This document shows positions 1 to 64,000 of a DNA stretch of 64,000 nucleotides, in pieces. The stretch lies in contig OY997658.1 in assembly GCA_963921795.1 (NCBI GenBank), forward strand, positions 35,174,847-35,238,846, given 5' to 3'. Position 1 is the stretch's first letter; every line of letters begins with the position of its first letter. The position numbers and the translations under genes are program-made. Below the pieces are notes generated by a model. The model was given only the letters and a program-made list of their open reading frames with translations, did not search any database and was not told the origin of the DNA. Source of the DNA: Nannobrachium achirus. Taxonomy: Eukaryota; Chordata; Actinopteri; Myctophiformes; Myctophidae.

Positions 1-666
1 AGTGAAACGGGCCTGGGAGAGCCCAACTCCACTGCCCTGCGCTCCATCTTGCGCCAGATCATGACTGGTTTTGGAGAGCTCAGCACCCTCATGGAGACAG
101 AAGCTGACTCTGAGATGGTCACACCCAACCACCCAGATACCAGTGGCGGAAATACTTCCACTGGTCAGGCCTATCGCCTTCATGGAAACGAGAATGCTGC
201 TGGCCACAGAGATTCCAGTGAGATGGATCAGGAGAGGGTGGGGCATTTGGGGACTGAGGAAGGTCAGGGGGGTCAGGCTAGGCTAGGAGTTGGAGGGGCA
301 GTGAGTCCCAACGAGGGGCGGGCTACCAGCAGAGACACCAACAACCTGGTAGAGAATGGTACTCTGCCCATCTTGCGGCTGGCACACTTCTTCCTACTGA
401 ATGATGATGATGAGGAGGAGCACCTTCGCGGCCTGACCAAAGAGCAGATTGACAATCTGGCCACACGCACTTATGGCCAGGCCAGCCTGGAGGGCGAGGC
501 GGGCCGTGCATGCAGTGTCTGTATCAATGAGTACGCCCAGGGCAACAAGCTCCGTCGCCTGCCCTGTTCCCACGAGTTCCACATCCATTGCATTGACCGC
601 TGGCTTTCTGAAAACAACACCTGCCCCATCTGCAGGCAACCCATCCTCGCAGTGCATCAAGACTGA
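1..666 (+). CDS. rnf6: RING-H2 E3 ubiquitin ligase, C-terminal part (rnf6-like), 5' incomplete
   Basis: An open frame enters from the left edge and ends at TGA 664-666 (221 residues visible). The first part holds the IRQIMTGFGELS-like segment found in RNF6/RLIM proteins, here as LRQIMTGFGELS. A low-complexity linker follows, then an acidic LLNDDDEEE stretch, then GLTKEQIDNLATR, then a C-terminal RING-H2 domain. The domain shows the CSVC pair, the LPCSHEFHIHC block with Cys, two His and Cys, and the CPIC pair. The family are E3 ligases that pass ubiquitin from an E2 to nuclear substrates. FHIHC and CPICRQPIL favour RNF6 over RLIM, which as I recall has YHVHC and CPICRRAVL and a PDZ-type end absent here. 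RNF6 and ATP8A2 are also near neighbours in human. Earlier exons lie outside the window, so paralogue assignment is good but not certain. Confidence 0.88.
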   Translation, partial: SETGLGEPNSTALRSILRQIMTGFGELSTLMETEADSEMVTPNHPDTSGGNTSTGQAYRLHGNENAAGHRDSSEMDQERVGHLGTEEGQGGQARLGVGGAVSPNEGRATSRDTNNLVENGTLPILRLAHFFLLNDDDEEEHLRGLTKEQIDNLATRTYGQASLEGEAGRACSVCINEYAQGNKLRRLPCSHEFHIHCIDRWLSENNTCPICRQPILAVHQD

Positions 667-837
667 CCCTTCAGCCACAAAACCCACTCACCTTGCTCCC
701 TGCTGGCCGAATGGAGCATGCCCAACCGGGCCGTGCATGTACATAGCGCTGTCATGGTTTAATTACATTTATTGAGGAAAATTCATAGTGTTAAAGCTGA
801 AGGTGATGGAACCGAATGTGGGGAGGAAAAGACCTAT

Positions 838-843
838 AATAAA
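838..843 (+). terminator. Poly(A) signal of the rnf6-like gene
   Basis: A canonical AATAAA lies 172 nt after the stop codon and is followed within 20-40 nt by a T/GT-rich stretch (about 858-895), the usual arrangement for cleavage and polyadenylation. The implied 3' UTR is about 667-860. Confidence 0.7.
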
Positions 844-869
844 TGTAGAGAAAGAAACGTTTATTTTTG

Positions 870-2482
870 TAGCCTTTGTTTTCAGCACTTATTATTGTTT
901 TGATTTTCTTCCTGTAACTTTCTCTCTGGCCTCTCCATCACAATGCTCCTGAGTGCTGCATCAATGGATAGCACCAATGCTTAACCAGCTCCTGTAGCCG
1001 CTGCTAACTAGTCTGTTTAACTCTTAATGTCTGATGCCTCGTTATCACAAATGGACAACTTCTCTTTTAGATTGGTTTAATTAGTTCATTGTTGTAAATA
1101 CATAAACAACGCTTGTGTTTGAGGCTTTTGAAGCAAGAATCTACTCACTCTTTGACCGTTTTAAATGAAAGGAGGAAAACTCCACGACTGCAGTCCTCCA
1201 TTTTAAAGCTCTGACATCCATGTTTACATTTGTTAGCTCTTCTCTATAGTTTCTCATATTTACAAATCCGTCACAGTCATCAACACTATACAATGCAAGC
1301 TGCACAAAAACAGAGCATATAAGGCAACTGATAATCAATAAGTGAGCATAGTAATTTAGTTGCAAGCATTTGGTCTATTGTGTTGTTGATAATGGTGTCC
1401 ATAATAGCAGAGTTGCACAACAAGGGGATGAAAGGGCAGTATTGTGTTTGTAATGCTGCTTTTTGTTAATACCCAAATGTCCCTCCACGCAAATTGAGAG
1501 TCCGTTTTTAGTCCTCTATCTCAAAAATGCATTCTTGTTGGTATGGAATACCGTTGTAATATGGAGTAAAGATTTGGCTCAAGTCTTCAACTGTGATGCA
1601 ACACACTTTGGCAGTTTGACAAGTTTCTTGAGCCCACTGGTGTAGCCTTGCCTGCCAACATGCCTCCACCATTGCTGGGAACTTGACCATGTCTCCCACA
1701 TGAGGTTTCGTTCAGTTCACATACTGTACCGTTAATGAGCATTCGGCCTGAAGGAGAGAAGGATGACAGAATGACTGCTCTTATTTTTAGTTCTTATTTT
1801 ATTTTGTTCCATAAATGTTACAAGCACTGATAATATGCCACAGGTGTATTTATTGATCAGTGGTCATGCACAGTCTGTCACCACCTGGGAAGAATGTGCA
1901 ACATCATTTTAGGAGATTGTTGCTGTCGACTTGGAAACCTTGTATTTCCAAAACTGTTACTTTTAAGAAAATTGAAAAAAGTACTTGTGTGATGCAATGG
2001 ATCCAACGTAGTAGTTATTTAGTCTCAAGCTCTTAATACTTTTCATTGGTTCAATATTTTTAAAACTCAGACTTAACCACTTTCACTCAATTTCTTTTAT
2101 CTTTTCAAATTTGTTTGGTTAAAGACACAAATGTAACTCCATATAGATGATCTATTTTTGTTACTTTTGAAAATGTATGAAGTAGGGCATTCATCTACAA
2201 AGAAACTTAAGTTGAAATATGGAGATACAAGGTTTGTAAACGACAGCAACAAGATGGAAGAGCAGTATACAGGAGCTACCACATCTTTGCGGTTACCATG
2301 TATGTCACAACTAAAGAGTTAGAATGTGGCAGAGTGTAAGGGCGTTAAGTGTGTGTATATTTGGGTTTAGAGTGAGTGTCTCTTATTGTGTGTGTTGAAG
2401 GACACAAATTACTACGCAGAATGTTACGTTAAGGTTCTCAAAGCATCCGTTTGTTAACTATCCACCAGAGTTTGAGGGGGTT
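870..2482. other. Intergenic stretch, nothing recognised
   Basis: AT-rich unique-looking sequence with many stops in all frames. I see no exon-like segment with splice sites, no RNA gene and no clear repeat boundary. Confidence 0.5.
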
Positions 2483-3132
2483 GTGGTCACGGTGTCAGGC
2501 ACATTCGCCTATGATTTTTTCGCCTACATTCATTTGGTCCTTTCGCATGGCATTTTCGCCGTGGAGGAGAGTCTTTTCACCTATCCTGTCTGGCCCATTC
2601 ACCGCAGTTGAAGAGCCATTTCGCTTGCCCTAGACTGTCCATGTTTGCATGACAGTGGGGTTACCTCACCTGTCAAACGGTGACCATTACACATGGCTAT
2701 CCTATGCACCACCCATAGAAATCACATTAATACAGATTAGAGCTATTGGAATCAGGTGCGTCCAAATAATTAAATGGGTTAGATAATCACCCGCATCACG
2801 GTTACTGAGGTCAGGGTTAGGTTTAAGGCTAAGCATAGTTTTACTGAGGTTAGGGTTAAGGTTAGGTTTTGGTGTTCGACCAAAGGACAGACATGTACCC
2901 TATTTGACATCACTGTCACAGTCACTATAATATTTAAATGACAAAGGGATGATATGCAAACATAAACAGTCTGACAGCAGAATTGAGCAAAGGCGAAATG
3001 GCTCTTCAACAGCGGCGAAACAGCCAGACAGGTTAGGTGAAAACACTCCTCCACGGCGAAAGTGCCACGCGAAAAGACCAAATCCATGTAGGCGAAAAAA
3101 TCATAGGCGAAAGCACTGGTGACCGTGGTCAC
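2483..3132. mobile_element. Foldback MITE with about 150-bp terminal inverted repeats
   Basis: The left arm (2,483-2,640) and right arm (about 2,985-3,132) are inverted copies sharing TTCGCCTATGATTTTTTCGCC, CGCCGTGGAGGAG and GAAGAGCCATTTCGC. The arms contain repeated TTCGCC/GGCGAA words. The unpaired core has runs of the GGTTAGGGTTAAGG type (about 2,808-2,870). No transposase is encoded, and the superfamily is not clear. Confidence 0.75.
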
Positions 3133-3139
3133 TCAATTC

Positions 3140-3787
3140 AGAAGTTAATATTTATTCTTTTCCTATTTAATAACTGAAAAAATGAACTTTTGACATGAAC
3201 ATGTATTATGTTATGATGTGATGAGATTAAAGATTAAGATGGTGTATAAAATGTCACTATGTATAACGAACATGGGTTTTCTTCTATGCTCCTTAACAAT
3301 GGAATAAAGTGCAGCTTTATAATGCCTGGGGAGCTTGTTTCTAGCATCTGTTTGCACACATGGCATTTTTCAGTGTGCTTTCACGTGCATCTGTGGCACA
3401 AAGGACATGTTTATACTGTGTGTAAAAAAAATAGTGCAACGGAAATTCCTAACATCCAAAATTACTATCTACACACAGGTAAACAAAACATTAACTTCAA
3501 ACAAGTAGGCTACAAAATTGACGTGTATAGGAATACAACAATTCCTATTAGTGCAGAAATTAAGTACACAATGAAGTAGCAACTTAGTAGGCAGGAATAA
3601 CATAATTCCAGTGCAGCCATCAAGTAATATAAGACATTTCTTGCTAAAACTACATGCAAAATAAGGAATTGCATCGTAAAGAAAAGCATATAATCTATAC
3701 AGTAATTTTGTGAACTAAAGTTCACTTCAACTACAGTGGCACAATACATATTGCACAAGCAAGTGGTAGATAGCCTAGAGCTATTGC
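3140..3787. other. Intergenic stretch, nothing recognised
   Basis: AT-rich sequence without a supported exon, RNA gene or repeat. It abuts the transposase fossil to its right and may include decayed flank of that element. Confidence 0.4.
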
Positions 3788-4115
3788 TCACAACACCTTC
3801 AAGAGCAGTGTCGGGTTCTTCAAAATGAGAATGTCTGCCCTGACTCCTAGCCTATTTCTTTTTGCATCAACAATGTTGGAACGCACTGAACAGTCTCTCA
3901 CTATCCACACTGGTGCAAAGAGCACACAGGAATTTTGCAGCAGTGGCTTTCATGGTTGGAAACCGTATTTGGTTGTATCTCCAGTACTGGAATGAGCTGT
4001 CTGAACGTGGGACAGTTTGTTCTGCATCCAAGCTGCTCTTTCTGCCACCGTGACACTGCTGCTTGGCTGCGCTTCCATACGTGGGGCCCAACCTCGCGTC
4101 ACCAGGCTTTTCCAC
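3788..4115 (-). pseudogene. hAT transposase C-terminal fragment (hATC dimerisation domain), frameshifted
   Basis: On the minus strand one frame reads YWRYNQIRFPTMKATAAKF followed by SVDSERLFSAF. This is the characteristic W/Y-x-FP-x-A and S-x-x-SERxFS pattern of the hAT C-terminal dimerisation domain. Around 3,867-3,875 the frame shifts by one base, and the next frame continues with IVDAKRNRLG, a typical continuation of the domain, ending at a stop at 3,790-3,788. Only the C-terminal end is recognisable. A further open stretch upstream on the same strand (to about 4,230) may belong to it but is not diagnostic. This is a dead copy, not a functional gene. Confidence 0.75.
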
Positions 4116-4539
4116 GGTAGAGAAATGTGGGGCCTTTTATCCCCCTCACTGACTCCCCCATCTTCTCCACTAGTTGGTTTAGTGCATCCTTTGCATGCTT
4201 GATGCTGTCTGCACTTGTGAAGTATCTGAAATTACAATAAAAGATAAACCTCTGATAGTATAGCTGATGTTTATGCATATTCATTGTAATTTTGTTTAGG
4301 GTACATTCTTTGTTCATTGTTCGTCATGTTGTCTTATCTATGTGTGTATATGTATAGATATCTTGATCTGTTTATGTTTTCTTTGGTTTCAAAGTCCAAA
4401 CTTACACATTTGGACTTTTGTTCTAACACAATAGGGAAGGCAGCTGTAGTTTAGTGGATAAAGCATTAACTAAATATATTGTTTCAAACAAATGATCTTT
4501 CCAAAGAATTATGAGCTGAGAAAATGTGCTATATTTACA

Positions 4540-5018
4540 AAGTATTGAGGGTGTAAGTGGTTAAATGTCTGACGACACATGAATCCAACAGATAATTAGT
4601 AAACAAGATAACAAGAAAAGATAATTAGTAAACAAAAGAACAAAGCATGAATTTACACAACACTGACGATAGTGCTGTCAAACACGTACAGGCTATTAAT
4701 AAGCTGTCTGTCAATGGAATCTATGAAAAAGTTTAATCTGCAACACATTTCCTTTTTTTTGATAGGACTGACAGGAGGAGAGACGGGGAGTGACATGCAG
4801 CAAAGGTCATCCGGATTGGGAATTGAACCGGCGCCGCCGCCAGGCATCCATGCCTATGTGGCAATGCCTAAGTGGTGTGTGCCCGGACCAGTAGTCCAGT
4901 GGGCACCCCTGCAACACAATTGTATACAATATTGTATGTGGTGCTTATCTGAGACAGAGGCTGCTTCATCTCTGTTTCAGATAAGGGGTCCTTTGACTGA
5001 AAAATGTTGAAGACCCCT
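4540..5018 (+). mobile_element. hAT-type MITE, partial, interrupted by a SINE
   Basis: Its segments match the intact element at 52,192-52,682 in order: TTAAATGTCTGA, then GATAGTGCTGTCAAAC, then CTTCATCTSTSTYTCAG..AAGGGGTCC, then GTTGAAGACCCCTG at the right end. The left end is not recognisable. The element is split by the SINE at 4,751-4,908. Confidence 0.65.
4751..4908 (-). mobile_element. tRNA-derived SINE insertion with target-site duplication
   Basis: It begins on the plus strand with a poly(T) tract, so the SINE runs on the minus strand. It contains GGGAGTGACATGCAGCAAAGGTC, a common fish SINE word, in part, and a tRNA B-box-like CCGGTTCAATTCC on the minus strand. It is flanked by CTGCAACACATTT (4,738-4,750) and CTGCAACACAATT (4,909-4,921), a 12/13 direct duplication. 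It sits inside the MITE at 4,540-5,018, so it is the younger insertion. Confidence 0.75.
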
Positions 5019-5021
5019 GTT

Positions 5022-5269
5022 TAAAATCACAATCTATGACACAAACATATATATCTATAATATATATATGGGGATATATTACGTAATACACGTATTATAT
5101 TATATAGGGGTATACCACGAATTATAACATTCACACTGTTTCAGCTGGAAGTGAGATTCCCCATTCTAGGGAATGAGTCAGCCTAGATGGCAGAGCCAAA
5201 GAAAGAGTATACCTTCTGTATGTCACTGATCACATAACCTCGGAAACCCAGGCTTCTTTTTTTTTTCTA
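5022..5269. other. AT-rich spacer
   Basis: Contains a TATATA-rich low-complexity patch (about 5,045-5,110). Nothing else is recognised. Confidence 0.4.
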
Positions 5270-5640
5270 TAATTTTTATCCCACAATTTTGTAACCCATT
5301 TTTTCACCCAGTGCTAATTGCCTATGTAATCCTGGGCTCTGCTCTCCCTCTGCCGCGCCTGGGGAGACAACGGACTGACCTCATGCTTCCTTCTATGCAT
5401 GAGGAGTCCAAGTTGCTTCTTTTCACCTGACAGTGGAGATTTCCCTGGTTTGGACGTAGCGCGTGGAAGGAGCACGTTATTCCAACCAGTTCCTTTCCCC
5501 TCCATCAGGCGCCCCGGCTGGCCAGGGGGAGGCATTATTGAGACCAGGATTACGTGCATGTTTTTGTGAGGGTATCAACCCTAGGAGACACAGGGAGAAC
5601 ATGCAAACTCCACACAGAAAAACCCAGGCTTCTTTTGGCG
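5270..5640 (+). repeat. Dispersed repeat, partner of the inverted copy at 27,650-28,005
   Basis: Matching words in the same order (reverse complement) in the second copy include CCCACAATTTTGTAACCCATTT, GGAGGCATT, ACCAGGATTAC and ACATGCAAACTCCACACAGAAA. The last word is widespread in fish repeats. Neither copy codes for a recognisable protein. Superfamily not assigned. Confidence 0.7.
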
Positions 5641-6395
5641 ATTGCTGATCACATGACCCAAACAATCAACTCTCCAGTTCCAAGCAACACAGAAGAGGGA
5701 GGACCTTTTTCATATTTCCTATTATGTAAACGACATGTCATCTGCTTGTGACTGCAATCTGTTTCTGTTCGCGAAAAGGCCCTTAACTGAGTGAATTAGA
5801 TAAAATCTGCACCTGGCTCAATAAACAGTCAATACACTGTGAAAAGTGACATCAAGTGCCGTTTTTAGCCCAAGGAATGTTTTTCCATGCAAAACAAATG
5901 CTTGCAATGGATTCATTGAAAATCCTAGTTTGACCCCTCACATGCTACTTAAAGCAGATTTGGGGTTATTCTTTTCCTATATAGTATATAGTAAGTGAAT
6001 GGGCCCCAAATTCATGACTGTATATAGACAACATTTAGGCCAATAAAATAAACTATAGGCCTACACCAAATGTCATACTTAAGCCAAAAAAGGCCTGTTG
6101 GCAGCCAGACTATAAATACATTCTTCAATCAATCAATAGTTGAATGTTGAAAATGAGTGGTATTCCCCTTTAACCTACATTCATTCCAGAGTCTTGTCAA
6201 GGTGAAGGCACCTATAGGCTGTGTAGCCTGTCAGTGTTAGCCTGACACTTCAGTCCGCACATCGTGTGAGATGTCTGGCGCTCGCAGTCAGGCAATGTCA
6301 GTGTAGCCTGACTGACAACGTGTGGCAGGAGGTTCGAGTCCTGATCCCAACGGTCTTTGCTGCATATGATACCACATCTCTCTCCTCCATTTCAC
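5641..6395. other. Intergenic, with a possible tRNA-derived SINE piece near 6,250-6,390
   Basis: A B-box-like GGTTCGAGTCC at about 6,331 followed by a CTCTCTCCTCCATTTCACCCC tail resembles a tRNA-derived SINE. The A box is not convincing. The rest is unremarkable. Confidence 0.3.
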
Positions 6396-6620
6396 CCCAG
6401 TTCAATAATATTCTTTGTTTTTGTCGCATTCCGAAGCCAATAATTTGAGGAAACACTTAGTAGGCAGGTCTCCATGCGGAATCAATGGGAACATTTCTTT
6501 TTATCAAATACTTGGCTTAGGGATATGACAAAAACGAAAAAATATTGTTGAACTCAAGTCTCCATGGGTTGAGTAATCGATAGAAAAAAAGTCATTTTGG
6601 GGGTTAAACTACTCCTTTAA
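6396..6620. mobile_element. Hairpin MITE (TTAA family), right half
   Basis: Ends in AGTCATTTTGGGGGTTAAACTACTCCTTTAA and carries the GACAAAAACGAAAAAATATTGTTGAACTC segment shared with the complete copies at 7,081-7,416 and 55,083-55,403. The left arm is degraded. Confidence 0.6.
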
Positions 6621-7063
6621 GCCTTTCCTATTTCATTTCTTTCTTTCATTCTGTTTAAAAATCGAAGTAAATGTGTTTCAATAATTGTATTCGTTATTGC
6701 CAATAAGACATGGAAGTTCAAGTTGTGGTGGAGAAACAGCTATAATTCACAGATAAATTGCACTAATAGCCTACTGATGTGAGCAAACTCTAGTTTTAAG
6801 AGCAAGACAGACATCTAGTGGACAAAAGGAAAATATTAAGAATTCAGTTGCCACATAAAAACCATTATGAGAAGACACTGATATTTTGAATTTCTGTTCT
6901 TTTGAGAATGTCTTTTATAAAGTTCTTACAACAGCCTGAAACTGCAACATAACTCCACAGCTGAACTTTAATAAATGACCCAAGTCACCCAACCACAATC
7001 AGTGCCCTGCCAACTTTCCATCATTTTTTATTTTATTTGATTATACGGCCCATTGGTAAACTG

Positions 7064-8039
7064 CAGTGGTGTAAAGTAACTTAAAGGAGTAGTTCACCCC
7101 CAAAATGACTTTTTCTATTGGAGACTTGAGTTCAATAATATTTTAAAACAAAAAATGTGATTATAGTAAATTTACCCCCATTAATTCCGGATGGGGACCC
7201 ACATGCATGGCCCCGGATGAGGACCCATATGCATGGCCCCGGATGGGAAGTGGGGACCCAAATGCATTGGCACTGGATGGGGAAACCGTCAGGGTAAATT
7301 TACTATAATCACATTTTTGTCTCAGGAATGTGACAAAAACCAAAACATATTATTGAACTCAAGTCTGCATGGTGTAGAGGAAAAAAAGTCATTTTGGGGA
7401 TGAACTACTCCTTTAAGTAGGCTACTTTTACGGGGCCTGTCACCTAAAGGGTTACTGTCACTTTAAGAATCATCTTAAAAAACAAGTTAATATTTGTATG
7501 ATGTCATTGTGGGGATGCGCAATTATAAGCCAATCAAATTAATTGTCTGTATAGCCTAACTGTATGACTACTTACTGTACTGGTCAGCTGTTGTTGGGCA
7601 GATTACACTGAGACAGTTTCAGACTGTTTGAGGATGCACACTGGAGAGAGACCACATGACCTACTGTATCATACTATTATAATTTTGGGGCGTGACAGCG
7701 GACCTTTAAGTAGGCCTACTGTACTTAAGTACAATTTTGAGGTATTTGTACTTTACTTCTACTCCATAAGCTCCATTTCAGAGCTACATTTATTTGAACA
7801 CTTTAGTTTAGTTACCTACAAAATATACATTAACCACTTCAGCCATATGTTTGACCATTTGAAATTGGCCAATCTACAAGCTAACGATGGCAATACTTTT
7901 GTAGGCTACTTTAACTCAAGTAAATTCTGAATTCCGGACTTTTACTTCAACAGAGTACTTCGATATTGCAGTATTGATACATTTACACTGAAGTAAAATA
8001 TGTGAGTAGGCTACTCTACTTTTTCTTTTTCCACCACTT
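7064..8039. mobile_element. Tol2-like hAT non-autonomous element (copy 1)
   Basis: Starts CAGTGGTGTAAAGTAAC and ends near TTTTTCCACCACTTG, the Tol2-like hAT terminus seen also at 21,864 and 47,070. The interior repeats ACTTAAGTACAATTTTGAGGTATTTGTACTTTACT and shares the AATTATAAGCCAATCAAATTAATT segment with copy 2 in inverted orientation. A hairpin MITE is nested near the left end. The right end directly abuts the CpG-rich start of atp8a2. No clean 8-bp target duplication was found. Confidence 0.75.
7081..7416. mobile_element. Hairpin MITE (TTAA family), complete, nested
   Basis: TTAAAGGAGTAGTTCACCCC at the left and its inverse at the right (GAACTACTCCTTTAA) bound a palindrome-like body. TTAA lies at each edge, as expected for a TTAA target duplication. 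The centre holds an imperfect three-fold repeat of a CCGGATGRGGACCCAHATGCATKG unit (about 7,187-7,275). It is inserted in the hAT copy 1 terminus. It resembles fish hairpin MITEs of the Angel type. Confidence 0.75.
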
Positions 8040-8363
8040 GTCAATGCGCGGCGCGCCATCTTAAAGCAGCAGCAGTAGCGGAATATGACTCTGACTCGCG
8101 TATTTAGACAGCGGGGGCGCGCACGCCTGTCATTAGCCGAAGCGCGCAGGCGGCGTTGAAGGGAACGGGGCGACGAGTCGACGTAAAAAAACCCCCACAA
8201 ACAACCTCTCCGGTTCCCCGGACAATAATGATCCTTCACCAGCGAACGCAGCTCTGTCCCAGGCCCGCGTTCCCCTGCTGTGTCCGCGAGCCGTGAGCAT
8301 GCCATCTCTCCGGTGTCCATATTATTCCAGTCTGCCATCAGAGACCCGTCTATTACCAGCAGG

Positions 8364-63876
<55,513 letters not shown>

Positions 63877-63893
63877 GTACAGTTGAATCATGC

Positions 63894-63979
63894 ATCACTC
63901 CCTCACTCACTCCCTCACTCACTCACTTACTCACTCACTCACTCACTCACTCACTCACTCACTCACTCACTCACTCATT
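63894..63979 (+). repeat. (CACT)n microsatellite at the start of intron 24
   Basis: About 20 CTCA/CACT units starting 18 nt after the exon 24 donor. Confidence 0.95.
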
Positions 63980-64000
63980 CAGACAGACACACCTTGTTCT

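Noticed and set aside
4436-4475. A tRNA-like A box (TAGTTTAGTGGATAAAG)
   Set aside because: No B box at the right distance and no cloverleaf; at most a decayed SINE head.
7628-7660. RMHTGERPHD, resembling the C2H2 zinc-finger linker HTGERP
   Set aside because: No zinc-finger Cys/His pattern surrounds it, and the segment lies in the interior of hAT copy 1; copy 2 lacks the motif. Chance match.

Overview
This 64 kb window is teleost fish nuclear DNA. It has multi-exon vertebrate genes with GT-AG introns, very dense (CA)n/(GT)n microsatellites, Tol2-like hAT MITEs, TTAA-flanked hairpin MITEs, tRNA-derived SINEs and Rex1/L2-like LINE pieces. The species cannot be told from the sequence.

Layout. 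(1) Positions 1-666 are the 3' coding exon of a RING-H2 ubiquitin ligase, best matched to rnf6, with a poly(A) signal at 838. (2) Positions 870-8,040 are intergenic and repeat-rich. They hold a fossil hAT transposase, a long-TIR foldback element, a SINE with its target duplication, and a hAT element carrying a nested hairpin MITE. (3) From a CpG-rich promoter at about 8,041 to the right edge runs one large + strand gene, atp8a2, a P4-ATPase (phosphatidylserine/phosphatidylethanolamine flippase). I resolved 24 coding exons with canonical splice sites and consistent phases. They encode about 784 residues, from the N terminus to the ATP-binding/P-domain region. The DGET, PISL, DKTGT and TGDKQETA motifs are intact, and the last third of the protein lies outside the window. 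Intron 1 (16.6 kb), intron 2 (6.3 kb), intron 11 (3.7 kb) and intron 23 (10.8 kb) carry most of the mobile DNA. A second CpG-rich block (23,603-24,240) just before exon 2 may be an alternative promoter. A 108-nt phase-1/phase-1 exon-like segment in intron 1 may be an unrecognised cassette exon.

Most notable observations. Intron 11 is bracketed by (AC)26 starting 19 nt after its donor and (TG)50 ending 5 nt before its acceptor exon, with no pyrimidine tract; this layout would let complementary repeats pair and bring the splice sites together. A dispersed element of about 0.7-1.1 kb that I cannot assign carries a 37-bp tandem array of perfect CArG boxes; its ends are defined by an empty site in a related hAT copy. 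A short palindrome built on TCTACAAGCTCA recurs inside several unrelated repeat families. A CpG-rich, promoter-like block with CRE and CTCF-type motifs sits between two (TA)n tracts in intron 19. No RNA genes, CRISPR arrays or bacterial-type features are present.
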